From positions 496,001 to 560,000 of the forward strand of contig CAVVGH010000007.1 of assembly GCA_963747765.1 (NCBI GenBank): DNA of 64,000 bases, read 5' to 3'. Positions 23,256 to 31,647 of this stretch are shown here, in pieces; position 1 is the stretch's first letter; the number at the start of each line of letters is the position of its first letter. Under the pieces are notes generated by a model, which worked only from the letters and a program-made list of their open reading frames with translations, did not search any database and had not been told where the DNA came from. The position numbers and the translations under genes are program-made. The DNA comes from VRUE01 sp963747765 (GTDB lineage Bacteria; Actinomycetota; Thermoleophilia; Solirubrobacterales; 70-9).

Positions 23256-24569
23256 GTGGATCGATCCAGGAACGGGCGCCGGAACCAGACCCGCTACGGC
23301 GGGAACGGCGCCGGCGCCTCGAACCCACGTGCCCGGCAGCGGGCGCTTGCGATTGGAATCGCCGACGCTGGTGCGAACGGCGATGCGCTGGTGGAGCTCA
23401 GGGAGCTGCTGCGAACGGCGGGGGTGGCAACAGCGGGCGAGGCCCTGCAACAACGGTCGAGGCCCGATCCCGATCGCTATTTCGGGCGGGGGAAGCTCAC
23501 CGAGGTAAGGGAGCAAATCGCCGCCTGCAATGCCAACCTCGTGGCCTGCAACGACGAGCTGGCGCCCCGCCAGGAGCGCAATCTCGAGGCGGCTCTCGGG
23601 GTACCGGTGATCGACCGCACCGCGGTGATTCTCGACATCTTCGCCGACCACGCCCACTCGGCCGAGGGCAAGCTGCAGGTCGAGCTGGCCCAGCTCGAGT
23701 ACAACCTGGCGCGGATGCGTGGGCTGTGGACGCACCTGGAGCGGCTCGGGGGCGGCATCGGCACGAGGGGGCCTGGCGAGACGCAGATCGAGACCGATCG
23801 CCGCCTGGCCCGCAACCGGATCGCCGCGCTGCGGCGCCGGCTGGAGCGACTGGAGCGCAACCGGGGGGTGATGCGCGCCCGGCGCGAGCGCTCCTCCCTG
23901 CCTCGCGTCGCGCTCGCCGGATACACGAACGCCGGCAAGTCGACTCTGCTGAACGCGATGACCGGGGCCGGGGCGGCCGTTGGCGACCGGCTCTTCCACA
24001 CCCTCGATCCGATGACGCGGAGCTTCGAGCTGGCCGGACGGGACCTGCTGCTGACCGACACCGTCGGCTTCATCGAGAAGCTTCCACACCAGCTCGTCGA
24101 GGCGTTCAAGGCAACCCTGGAGGAGACCGTCCTGGCCGACCTCATCCTGCATGTGGTCGATGCCAGCGCGGCGGAGGAGAGGAGGCTCGCCGACATGCGC
24201 GCGGTGGACTCTGTGCTGGCGGAGATCGGGGCGGGCGACGGGCCGCGCCTTCTCGTCTTCAACAAGGCCGACCTCCTCGACGCCGACGAGCGGCGAGAGG
24301 CGCTGCTGAGCCATCCCGACGCGGTGCCTGTCTCGGCGCTGACGGGTGAGGGGCTCGACCTGCTGCGCGACCGGATCGGCGCCGCCTTCGAGGACACGCT
24401 GGTCGAGATCGAGCTGTTCGTCCCCTACAGCGAGGGGGCGAGGCTGCACGAGCTACACGAGATCGCCGGCGAGCTGGATCGAAGCGAGGGCGCCGACGGC
24501 GTGTTCGTGCGCGCGAAGATCCCGGCGGCGGAGCTGCACCGCTTCGAGCATCTCTTCGCCGCGCCATAG
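23256..24569 (+). CDS. hflX: GTPase HflX
   Basis: 437 residues. The N-terminal HflX nucleotide-binding domain (GRGKLTEVR) and coiled linker end in the hallmark RGPGETQIETDRR. The G domain follows, with G1 GYTNAGKST, G3 DTVGFI and G4 NKAD. HflX binds 50S ribosomes and rescues stalled or hibernating ribosomes under stress. The GTG start is 8 nt after TACAAT. The miaA-dapF-hflX neighbourhood is conserved in actinobacteria. Confidence 0.95.
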   Translation: MDRSRNGRRNQTRYGGNGAGASNPRARQRALAIGIADAGANGDALVELRELLRTAGVATAGEALQQRSRPDPDRYFGRGKLTEVREQIAACNANLVACNDELAPRQERNLEAALGVPVIDRTAVILDIFADHAHSAEGKLQVELAQLEYNLARMRGLWTHLERLGGGIGTRGPGETQIETDRRLARNRIAALRRRLERLERNRGVMRARRERSSLPRVALAGYTNAGKSTLLNAMTGAGAAVGDRLFHTLDPMTRSFELAGRDLLLTDTVGFIEKLPHQLVEAFKATLEETVLADLILHVVDASAAEERRLADMRAVDSVLAEIGAGDGPRLLVFNKADLLDADERREALLSHPDAVPVSALTGEGLDLLRDRIGAAFEDTLVEIELFVPYSEGARLHELHEIAGELDRSEGADGVFVRAKIPAAELHRFEHLFAAP

Positions 24570-24654
24570 GGACGAAGAGGGTGTCTGCCGCCCCGACTCG
24601 CTCGCCTTGAGTGTCCGCCGTCCGGGAAACGCCCCTCGGTTCGTCTCAGCGCAG

Positions 24655-24668
24655 TAGGGTGCTCGCCC
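24655..24668 (+). promoter_or_regulatory. Leaderless-type -10 of dut
   Basis: TAGGGT (24655-24660), 8 nt, then the ATG at 24669. Confidence 0.5.
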
Positions 24669-25100
24669 ATGGAGCTGCGGATCGCGAAGCTGACGGATGG
24701 CGCCGTGCTGCCGAGTCGGGCGCATGCCGGGGATGCCGGGTTGGACCTGTATGCATGCGAGGCGGCTCACCTCGGGCCGGGGGAGAGGTGGAGCGTCGGG
24801 ACCGGGATCGCGGTGCAGATACCAGAGGGGCACGCAGGCCTGGTGCTACCCAGGTCGGGCCTGGCGCGCGAGCACGGCATCGCGCTGGTCAACGCGCCGG
24901 GACTGATCGACTCCGGCTACCGCGGCGAAGTGCGGGTGCTGTTGCTCAATACCGATCCAGCCGACACCTTCCGGATCGCGCCAGGCGAGCGGATCGCCCA
25001 GCTCGTCATCGCGCCGATCGCCGCACCCGACCCGGTCGAGGCCGACGCGCTGACCGAGACGGCGCGCGGCGAGGGCGGCTTTGGATCGAGCGGCCGCTGA
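24669..25100 (+). CDS. dut: dUTP diphosphatase
   Basis: A 143-residue trimeric dUTPase. Motif 1 AGDAGLDLYA (20-29), motif 2 PRSGLA (61-66), motif 3 GLIDSGYRGEV (78-88, catalytic D81 and stacking Y84), motif 4 GERIAQLVI and the C-terminal P-loop-like motif 5 RGEGGFGSSGR (133-143) are all present. It keeps uracil out of DNA and supplies dUMP for dTMP synthesis. Single gene, convergent with gatD 29 bp away. Confidence 0.96.
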   Translation: MELRIAKLTDGAVLPSRAHAGDAGLDLYACEAAHLGPGERWSVGTGIAVQIPEGHAGLVLPRSGLAREHGIALVNAPGLIDSGYRGEVRVLLLNTDPADTFRIAPGERIAQLVIAPIAAPDPVEADALTETARGEGGFGSSGR

Positions 25101-25129
25101 AGGCCGCACGCGAAGCGCCAATTCGACGC

Positions 25130-25867
25130 TCAACCGCGCAGGGCGACGTCGCGGGCGCACTGCTGCGCGGCCAGCTCGAGGGCGTCGTCCAGAGGCTCCA
25201 GGTCGGGACTTTCCCCGTAGCGGCGCTCGAGCGCCAGGGCGATGAGGCGGTCGGCCAGCCAGGCGTTCTTGGGGAGGAGGGGGCCGTGCAGATAGGTGCC
25301 AATCAGGTTGTCGAGTCGCACGCCCTCGAAGCCGTCCCTGCCGTTGTTGCCAAAGCCCTTCAGCACCCTGCCAAGCGGCGTGGCGCCGGGGCCCAGGAAG
25401 GTCCGTCCACCGTGGTTCTCAAAGCCGGCAACGATCTGAGTGCCGCCGCCCAGGTCGACCTCGATCGCCACATTGCCGATCAGCCGGGAACCGGGCTCGC
25501 GGACGGTCTCCAGGTCGGCCAATCCGAGGCCCGGTAGACGCTCATCGCCCAGCTGGTAGCTGTGGCCGAGCAGCTGGTAGCCCCCGCAGACAGCGAGCAT
25601 GACGGCGCCGTCGCCGACCGCTGCCGCGAGCGCGTCGCGCTTGGTGGCGACCATGTCCGCGGCGACGACACGCTGATCGCGGTCCTGGCCCCCACCCAGA
25701 TAGAGCAGGTCGCAGGCGCCCGGATCGACGCTCTCGCGCGGCCCCGCAGAACCGTAGGAGAAATCGATCCCGCGCCACTCGCAGCGTCGCTGCAAAAAGA
25801 GGATGTTGCCGCGATCGGCGTAGATGTTCATCTGGTCGGGATAGAGGGCCAGTAGGCGAAGCTCCAT
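25130..25867 (-). CDS. gatD: Lipid II isoglutaminyl synthase, glutaminase subunit
   Basis: 245 residues of a class I glutamine amidotransferase (CobB/CobQ-like) fold. The nucleophile C94 is in AVCGGYQLLG and the catalytic His in GTYLHGPLL. GatD releases ammonia from glutamine for MurT, which amidates the D-Glu of lipid II. Its ATG shares a base with the stop of the upstream methyltransferase (TGATG), making it the last gene of the four-gene operon. The pairing with murT makes this call firm. Confidence 0.93.
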   Translation of the reverse strand: MELRLLALYPDQMNIYADRGNILFLQRRCEWRGIDFSYGSAGPRESVDPGACDLLYLGGGQDRDQRVVAADMVATKRDALAAAVGDGAVMLAVCGGYQLLGHSYQLGDERLPGLGLADLETVREPGSRLIGNVAIEVDLGGGTQIVAGFENHGGRTFLGPGATPLGRVLKGFGNNGRDGFEGVRLDNLIGTYLHGPLLPKNAWLADRLIALALERRYGESPDLEPLDDALELAAQQCARDVALRG

Positions 25868-26577
25868 CAGACTTCCCTCCCCAGCAGGACGACCGTCGAG
25901 CCAACGTGCGCGTCAGTGGGAGGGACGGCGCGCCGGCCGGCGGGGCGCAGACCCGCCCGTTGGGCCTCGTCCTCCAGCATCGTCGCGTCGAGCCTGCACA
26001 GCGACACGTCGTCCACCTCCTCGGTCAGCTCGCCGGTCGGGGAAACGCGCTGCCGCAACCGCCGGACCCTGATGCGCTCGGAATCGACCACGGAATCGAC
26101 CGGCAGGCTCGAGTAGACCCAGCCGTCGACCTCGCGCGTATCGGGGAGGGGAGGGGGAGCGTCCACAGCGGCGGGCAGCGCTTCGACGATCGCGAACGCC
26201 GCGACCCCGCCGACGGGGAGGTGGGCCGCGACGCACCGCAGGCAGCGACCGCGGTCCTTCTCGCCCGCGAAGAGCTGCAGCAGCTGCATCGGCGCCAGCA
26301 CGAGGTCGAACTCGTGGGCGAGGTCGAAGGCCCGGGCGTCCCCCACGGCAGCGGCCGCCGGCAAGCCTTGCGCCTGCTCGACAAACGCCGCGACGAGCTC
26401 GTGGTCGATGTCCAGCCCGGTGACCGAATGGCCGCGCCGGGCCAGGTGAATCGCCACGCGCCCGGTTCCGCAGCCCAGCTCCAGTATCTGGCGCTCGGCC
26501 CGCTCGGCCAGCTCTTCCCAGAGAGCCAGATCGGCGGAATAGCCTCCGCACTCCGCTTCGTGCCAGACGACGCTCAC
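25867..26577 (-). CDS. Class I SAM-dependent methyltransferase, between murT and gatD
   Basis: 236 residues. A Rossmann methyltransferase fold with motif I ILELGCGTGRVAIHLA and the acidic TGLDID after strand 2. GTG start at 26577 overlapping the murT stop by 4 nt, and a stop overlapping the gatD start by 1 nt. Known murT-gatD pairs are adjacent and the two products form a complex, so a coupled methyltransferase between them suggests a linked envelope or cofactor methylation. Its substrate cannot be told from sequence. Confidence 0.87.
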   Translation of the reverse strand: MSVVWHEAECGGYSADLALWEELAERAERQILELGCGTGRVAIHLARRGHSVTGLDIDHELVAAFVEQAQGLPAAAAVGDARAFDLAHEFDLVLAPMQLLQLFAGEKDRGRCLRCVAAHLPVGGVAAFAIVEALPAAVDAPPPLPDTREVDGWVYSSLPVDSVVDSERIRVRRLRQRVSPTGELTEEVDDVSLCRLDATMLEDEAQRAGLRPAGRRAVPPTDAHVGSTVVLLGREV

Positions 26578-27965
26578 CGCCAGAACTCCTCGGTGAGCCC
26601 CCGGGAGGAAAGGACCCTGTGCAGCTCCAGCAGGGCCGTGTAGGTGGGCAGTGCGAAGAGTCGGTCGGGCGCCGAAGCCAGCGCACTGTCGAGCGCCGCC
26701 CCGATCTCCGGTTCGACCGCGATCGACTGCTCCGGCCAGCCGGCGTACTTGAGGCGCAGCGCCATCTCCGGCGCGCGTGTCCCGGCGCAGGTGACGCGGC
26801 GCACGGCGCCTGCCAGAAGCTCGAAGTCGGCGTCCCACACCCAGGAGACGTCGCGCCCGTCGGCGATCTGGTCGTTGAGCGCAATCCACAGGTCGAGCTT
26901 GGATCCCTCCGCCTCCAGCCGCAGCGTGCGAAGCACCTCGTTGGCACCGGCCGGGTTCTTGACCAGCAGAATCGAGACCTCCTTCTCGCCGACCGGCACT
27001 GTCTCGACCCGCCCGAAGGCGGCGCGCATCCCAGCAAGCGCCGTGACGATCTCGCTCGGCCGGATGCCGAGCTCCAACCCCGCCGCGATCGCGGCCAGCG
27101 CGTTGTAGACGTTGTACAGGCCGGGCAGCGGCAGCTCCAAGCAGAGGTCCTCGCCTCGGGCGCGAACCTGGGTGCGAGATCCACTCATGCCGCGCAGCTC
27201 GATGTGGGTGGCCGAAACGTCAGGGCGTGGCCGCCCCACGCCACAGCCGTGGCACGTGTAATGCCCGAGGTGACCGACGAAGGCTCGCTCGTAGCTGTAG
27301 GGATGCCCGCAGCGGCGACAGTGCCGTGCATCGAAGGCGTGCTGCAGCTCGGGGAGCGCTTGGGACGGATCGTCGATGCCAAAATAGGCGACGCCCTCGC
27401 GTCGATCTCCCTGGGCATCGAGGCCAAGGCCGGCCACGAGGGGATCGTCGGCGTTTAGAGCGAAGCGCGTGCGTCCCACCCTGCTCGAGACCGTCTCCGC
27501 CCAACCGTCCGCCAACGCCTCGATCTCGCCGTAGCGGTCGAGCTGATCGCGAAAGAGGTTGCCGAGCACGATCAGGGACGGGTCGAGCTGCTCGGTCACC
27601 TTCGGCAGCCACGCCTCGTCCACCTCAAACAGGCCCTCCTGCCCGCGCTGCTCGAGCAGGGCGGTGGCAATGCCCCAGGTCATGTTCGAACCGGCCCGGT
27701 TGTGCACCGGTGTGCGCCCGACGGCGGCAAGCAGCGCAGCGATCATGCCGGCGGTTGTCGTCTTGCCGTTGGTTGCGCTGACCAGCGTCACACCGGCCGT
27801 CAGCTTCTCGCCGAGCCGCTGCAGTGCCTCGGGCTCGAGGCGCAGGAGCAGGCGGCCCGGAGCCGTGGTGCCACCGCCCCGGCCGCTGGCCCGGCTCGCG
27901 GCGCCGAGCGCCCGCGCAACGAGGCGCTTCGCGCCGAACAGCGTTTCGGTTGAGGTCGCGCTCAC
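26574..27965 (-). CDS. murT: Lipid II isoglutaminyl synthase, Mur ligase-like subunit
   Basis: 463 residues of Mur ligase fold: ATP-binding SATNGKTTT (63-71), the central domain with an embedded Cys4 zinc ribbon (CRRCGHPYSY... CHGCG) that is characteristic of MurT, and the C-terminal DUF1727-type domain. With GatD it converts D-Glu to D-iso-Gln in lipid II at the membrane. GTG start overlapping the stop of the upstream lipid kinase gene (GTGA). The whole operon reads lipid kinase, murT, methyltransferase, gatD with overlaps at each junction. Confidence 0.95.
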   Translation of the reverse strand: MSATSTETLFGAKRLVARALGAASRASGRGGGTTAPGRLLLRLEPEALQRLGEKLTAGVTLVSATNGKTTTAGMIAALLAAVGRTPVHNRAGSNMTWGIATALLEQRGQEGLFEVDEAWLPKVTEQLDPSLIVLGNLFRDQLDRYGEIEALADGWAETVSSRVGRTRFALNADDPLVAGLGLDAQGDRREGVAYFGIDDPSQALPELQHAFDARHCRRCGHPYSYERAFVGHLGHYTCHGCGVGRPRPDVSATHIELRGMSGSRTQVRARGEDLCLELPLPGLYNVYNALAAIAAGLELGIRPSEIVTALAGMRAAFGRVETVPVGEKEVSILLVKNPAGANEVLRTLRLEAEGSKLDLWIALNDQIADGRDVSWVWDADFELLAGAVRRVTCAGTRAPEMALRLKYAGWPEQSIAVEPEIGAALDSALASAPDRLFALPTYTALLELHRVLSSRGLTEEFWR

Positions 27966-28858
27966 TCCCTATCCAGGGGCGGGACCAGGAGCTTCAGGGC
28001 CCGCGGCAGCAGGCGCAGCGACACCGGGAGATCGGTGATGTGCTCGCCGTCGGCGTAGACGGCAAAGGGGCGGCTGGCGCTCAGCTCCAGGCGTGGGGCG
28101 CGGAAGACGCTCACCTCGTCCTCCTCGACGTGCGTGCCCTTGAACACCTTCGGCAGGTTACTCAGGAACCTCAGCTTTCCGACCTCCCCAACCGCGATGA
28201 CGTCGAATTCGCCATCGGATAGGTCGGCATCCGGAGCAAGCATCATGCCGCCGCCGTATGCCTTGCTGTTCGCGGCGGAGACCGAATAGCCGGTGAACCG
28301 AAGGTGCTCCTCGCCGACCTTGACGGTGAAGCGGGCTGGCTTCCAGCCGAGCAGCGTTCGGATCCCCGCGTAGGCGTAGACCAGGTTGCCGCGCAGCAGG
28401 TTGGCCTCGTTGGCCAGCAGGTTGGCCTCGGCGTCGAAACCGGTGCTGGCGATTCCCAGGAACCGCTTGCCGTTCGCCTCGCCGACGTCGATCAGGCGGG
28501 TGCAGCCGGCTGCCAGGACGGCGACCGCACCCTCGGGGTCCTCAGGTATCCCCAGGACGCGCGCAAGGTCGTTTCCGCGCCCACCGGGGATGATCCCAAG
28601 CGGCGCCTCGTAGCCCGCGAGGGCGCCGCCAACGGCGCCGATCAGGCCGTCGCCGCTCATCACCACCGGCACCTCGCCGGCGTCGGCGGCGCGCAGGGCG
28701 CGCTCCACACCGTCCCGAAGGCCGTGTGTGCGCTCGACACGGAACACGAGGCGCCGTGCGTCGAGCTCCTGCTCAACCCGAGGCAGCAGCTTGAGGCTGC
28801 GGCCGTGAGCCGACGCGGGATTGACCAGCAACGCCAGGGGCATCCCCTCGATCTCCAT
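27962..28858 (-). CDS. Diacylglycerol/sphingosine kinase-like lipid kinase
   Basis: 298 residues of the DagK/YegS family: LLVNPASAHGRS at the N-terminus, the ATP site VMSGDGLIGAVGG, and GIIPGGRGNDLAR. These match the DAGK catalytic domain signatures; the second Gly-rich motif has SGDGL where GGDGT is usual. Such enzymes phosphorylate diacylglycerol or a related lipid to recycle it into phosphatidate. The ATG at 28858 is favoured because TAGGCT lies 8 nt upstream; an ATG at 28843 is an alternative. First gene of the murT operon. Confidence 0.88.
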   Translation of the reverse strand: MEIEGMPLALLVNPASAHGRSLKLLPRVEQELDARRLVFRVERTHGLRDGVERALRAADAGEVPVVMSGDGLIGAVGGALAGYEAPLGIIPGGRGNDLARVLGIPEDPEGAVAVLAAGCTRLIDVGEANGKRFLGIASTGFDAEANLLANEANLLRGNLVYAYAGIRTLLGWKPARFTVKVGEEHLRFTGYSVSAANSKAYGGGMMLAPDADLSDGEFDVIAVGEVGKLRFLSNLPKVFKGTHVEEDEVSVFRAPRLELSASRPFAVYADGEHITDLPVSLRLLPRALKLLVPPLDRE

Positions 28859-28872
28859 CGAGCGGCAGCCTA
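28859..28872 (-). promoter_or_regulatory. Leaderless-type -10 of the lipid kinase/murT operon
   Basis: On the minus strand TAGGCT (28872 to 28867) is followed by 8 nt and the ATG at 28858. Confidence 0.55.
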
Positions 28873-28950
28873 TTCCGGCCGCCCCGGGGCGTGCTCGGAG
28901 CGGCCCGGGATCGCGGCAGATCCTCGCTTGCCAGGGGCTTGATGCGGGCT

Positions 28951-28980
28951 TCCACATCGAGCCTCTAGGATTCCGCGCCA
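28951..28980 (+). promoter_or_regulatory. Promoter of the cyclophilin gene
   Basis: TAGGAT (28966-28971) is followed by 9 nt and the GTG at 28981. The 19 bases at 28951-28969 recur with one change at 29799-29817 before the peroxiredoxin gene. Confidence 0.5.
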
Positions 28981-29664
28981 GTGCAGGGAACCTCGGATCG
29001 CAACAAGTGGATCGCGCTCGGCGTCTTCGCCCTGGTCGCCGTTGTCGTCGTGGCAGCGATCCTGATCGGCCGGGGCGGGGGAGACAACGGCTCGAAGACC
29101 ACCGCAGGCGCGGCGGGCTGCGCGCAGGTCGAACCACCGAAGCCAAAGCGGGTCAGTTACGCGGCCCCGAAGCAGACGGTGAAGCGCGGCGAACAGCTGA
29201 CGGCGGCGGTCCGCACGAGCTGCGGAACCTTCAAGATCGCGCTTGACACACAGCGGGCGCCGAAGACCGTCAACTCATTCGTCTTCCTCTCGGACAAGGG
29301 CTTCTACGACGACCTCACCTTTCACCGTGTGGCGCCGGGCTTTGTGATCCAGGGCGGTGACCCCCTGGGAACGGGGACCGGCGGTCCTGGCTACAGCGTC
29401 GACGAGAAGCCGCCGGCGAACCTCGCGTACACGAAGGGCACCGTCGCAATGGCCAAGAGCTCCGCCGAGCCCCCCGGACGCTCGGGCAGCCAATTCTTCG
29501 TGGTGCTCTCGGCCGATGCCGGCCTGCCGGCGGAATACGCCCTGGTCGGCAAGGTCGACGAAGGCTTCGGCGTGGTCGAACGGATCGGCAAGCTCGGCAC
29601 GCCGGCGGAAAAGCCCAAACAGACCGTTCTGATCGAAGGGGTGTCGATCGAAAAGGGCCGGTGA
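28981..29664 (+). CDS. Membrane-anchored cyclophilin-type peptidyl-prolyl isomerase
   Basis: 227 residues. A single N-terminal membrane helix (about 10-30) is followed by a linker and a cyclophilin domain (about 85-225) with the catalytic FHRVAPGFVIQGGDP motif and GSQFFVVL. Probably anchored with the isomerase outside the membrane, assisting folding of secreted proteins. GTG start right after a leaderless-type -10 box. It precedes other extracytoplasmic redox/folding genes (VKOR, DsbA-like). Confidence 0.92.
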   Translation: MQGTSDRNKWIALGVFALVAVVVVAAILIGRGGGDNGSKTTAGAAGCAQVEPPKPKRVSYAAPKQTVKRGEQLTAAVRTSCGTFKIALDTQRAPKTVNSFVFLSDKGFYDDLTFHRVAPGFVIQGGDPLGTGTGGPGYSVDEKPPANLAYTKGTVAMAKSSAEPPGRSGSQFFVVLSADAGLPAEYALVGKVDEGFGVVERIGKLGTPAEKPKQTVLIEGVSIEKGR

Positions 29665-29798
29665 CTCAGGTCGCCAGTCGCGCTGGAGGCCTGATGCCAC
29701 GCGTGCGACGCCCCGGGGCCAGGCGCATAGGTTCGTCGAGAATTGGCCTGCCGAGTTGAGGCGTTCGAGCGGCAGGCGATTTGGAGATGGACCCATAA

Positions 29799-29827
29799 TC
29801 CACACCGAGCCTCTAGGCTGCTCCATC
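29799..29827 (+). promoter_or_regulatory. Promoter of the peroxiredoxin gene
   Basis: TAGGCT (29814-29819) lies 8 nt before the GTG at 29828. It is embedded in a 19-bp segment (29799-29817) shared with the cyclophilin promoter. Confidence 0.55.
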
Positions 29828-30328
29828 GTGGCCAGAGTCGAGGTTGGAGACAGCGCCCCGGACTTCGAGTTGCCGGGGACCGGCGGCAGGGCGTACGGCC
29901 TTTCGGAGTTGCGCGGGCAAACCGTTGTCCTGGCCTTCTATCCCGGCGACGACACCAGGGTCTGCACGGCACAGTTCTGCTCCTACCGGGACAACGCGGA
30001 TCGCCTCGACCAGCTCGACGCCAACGTGCTGGGCATCTCGCCCCAGTCGGTCGACTCCCACGAGCGGTGGAGCCGCGAAAGGGAGCTGAACGTCCCGCTG
30101 CTGGCCGACGAGGACCTGGCGGTGAGCAGAAGCTACGGAGTCCTCGGCTGGGCGGGGCCGTTCGCAAAGCTGGCGGGAATCGAGAACGCGCCCGGGGGCC
30201 GCTACGTGATGCGCGCGATCTTCGTTATCGACGCCGATGGGATCGTCCGCCACAAGCACGTGTCGCGGACCGGCTCCCGGTTCCAAACCGTCGACGACAT
30301 CGAACGGGCCGTCGCCGCGCTGGCCTGA
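29828..30328 (+). CDS. bcp: Peroxiredoxin, BCP type
   Basis: 166 residues of thioredoxin fold. The peroxidatic Cys C46 is preceded by T43 and followed by a resolving C51, the C-x4-C spacing of atypical 2-Cys BCP enzymes that reduce peroxides. GTG start at 29828, 8 nt after a TAGGCT box; upstream residues in frame are not conserved-looking. The stop overlaps the next gene (TGATG). Confidence 0.9.
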   Translation: MARVEVGDSAPDFELPGTGGRAYGLSELRGQTVVLAFYPGDDTRVCTAQFCSYRDNADRLDQLDANVLGISPQSVDSHERWSRERELNVPLLADEDLAVSRSYGVLGWAGPFAKLAGIENAPGGRYVMRAIFVIDADGIVRHKHVSRTGSRFQTVDDIERAVAALA

Positions 30329-31203
30329 TGTCAGAGGCGGGGCCGCGCAGCTTCACCGCCGGCGACGCCCCTGTGATTCGCGGCGAGATCGCGGGGGAGG
30401 GCCCGGCGATCGTCCTTTGCCATGGGATTACGGCGACGCGCCGCTACGTCGTGCACGGGTCGCGCGCGCTGGAGCGCGCCGGCCATACGGTGGTCTCCTA
30501 CGACGCTCGCGGTCACGGAGAGTCCGACCCCGCCCCCGACCCGCAGGGTTATGGATACCCGGAGCTCGTCGCTGACCTGGATGCCGTTATCGCAGCAGCC
30601 GGCGCAGGTGGGCAGCCGCTTGTCCTGGCAGGCCATTCGATGGGGGCGCACACCGCGGTCGCATATGCCCTGCGGAACCCCGAGCGGCTGGCCGGGCTGG
30701 TGGTGATCGGACCCGTCTACAGCGGCACGATCCCGGCCGAGACCCTGGGCTACTGGGACGGTCTCTCGGCCGCTCTGGCTGAGGGCGGGGTGGAGGGATT
30801 CGTCGACTACATCGGCCGCGAACAGCAGACCGACCCCTCCTGGCGGGACACGGTGCTGCGCTTCACCCGCGAGCGGATGCTGCTGCACTGCCATCCGGCG
30901 GCTCTGGTGGACGCCCTGACACAGGTGCCACGATCGCGGCCCTTCGGCGAAATGGGCGAGCTTGAGGCATTGCGGGTGCCGACCCTCGTGGTGGCAAGCC
31001 ATGACCAGGCCGACCCGGGCCACCCGCACGCCGTCGCGACCGCTTACACGGAGCACCTGCCGCAGGCACGCCAGATCGAGGAGCACGTGGGGCAATCTCC
31101 GCTTGCCTGGCAGGGTGGGAGGCTCTCACGGGAAATCGCGGCGTTCTGCGCGGAGCCGGCGGTTGCGGCACGCCACAGGACGGCGGGACCGGCGAAACCC
31201 TAG
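30328..31203 (+). CDS. Alpha/beta hydrolase
   Basis: 291 residues of alpha/beta hydrolase fold. Oxyanion segment LCHGITATRR, a nucleophile elbow GHSMG (Ser), an acidic residue after the DARGHGESD loop and a late VVASHDQADPGHP. The family covers esterases, haloperoxidase-like proteins and lactonases, and no substrate can be assigned. Translationally coupled to the peroxiredoxin by TGATG; its TAG stop lies in the -10 box of the next gene. Confidence 0.88.
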   Translation: MSEAGPRSFTAGDAPVIRGEIAGEGPAIVLCHGITATRRYVVHGSRALERAGHTVVSYDARGHGESDPAPDPQGYGYPELVADLDAVIAAAGAGGQPLVLAGHSMGAHTAVAYALRNPERLAGLVVIGPVYSGTIPAETLGYWDGLSAALAEGGVEGFVDYIGREQQTDPSWRDTVLRFTRERMLLHCHPAALVDALTQVPRSRPFGEMGELEALRVPTLVVASHDQADPGHPHAVATAYTEHLPQARQIEEHVGQSPLAWQGGRLSREIAAFCAEPAVAARHRTAGPAKP

Positions 31204-31215
31204 GCTTCCCGAGCG
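31201..31215 (+). promoter_or_regulatory. -10 box of the VKOR gene
   Basis: TAGGCT (31201-31206), overlapping the stop of the hydrolase gene, is followed by 9 nt and the ATG at 31216. Confidence 0.45.
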
Positions 31216-31647
31216 ATGAGAGCTCCGAGCGAGGGAACGCTCCGCAAGACAACGACCTTCGTTGCCACATTTGGCATCGGCGTCGCCACCTACATCGCAA
31301 TTGCCGACGCGGGTGGCGGGGCGCCGGTCTGCCTGGCGGGCGGCGGTGGCTGCGAGACCGTCGCCAACAGCTCCTACTCGCATCTGCTGGGCATCAACGT
31401 GGCGCTTATCGGCATTGCCGGATACGTGCTCATCTTGCTGTCGGCACTGCTGCGCGGCGATCTCGCCCGGATGTCGGGCTTCGGGGTGGCTTTGGCGGGC
31501 TTTGCCTTTAGCGTGTACCTGACCTATCTGGAGCTCTTCGTGATCGACGCGATCTGCCAGTGGTGCGTCGCGAGCGCGGTGCTGATGATGGTGCTTTTCG
31601 GGTTGAATGCAGTTCGCATGATCGTCTACGTCGGAAGGACCCCATGA
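31216..31647 (+). CDS. Vitamin K epoxide reductase family protein (DsbB-like)
   Basis: 143 residues with four membrane helices. The redox centre CQWC (C114, C117) in the last helix pair and the loop cysteines C39 and C46 fit bacterial VKOR, which reoxidises a DsbA-like partner by passing electrons to menaquinone. Directly followed, with ATGA overlap, by the thioredoxin-fold gene it would recycle. Actinobacteria commonly use VKOR instead of DsbB. Confidence 0.92.
   Translation: MRAPSEGTLRKTTTFVATFGIGVATYIAIADAGGGAPVCLAGGGGCETVANSSYSHLLGINVALIGIAGYVLILLSALLRGDLARMSGFGVALAGFAFSVYLTYLELFVIDAICQWCVASAVLMMVLFGLNAVRMIVYVGRTP

Noticed and set aside
25101..25129. tRNA or small RNA genes in the short gaps
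   Set aside because: No gap shows a cloverleaf with a T-arm GGTTCRA-type consensus; apart from the riboswitch no structured RNA family was recognised.
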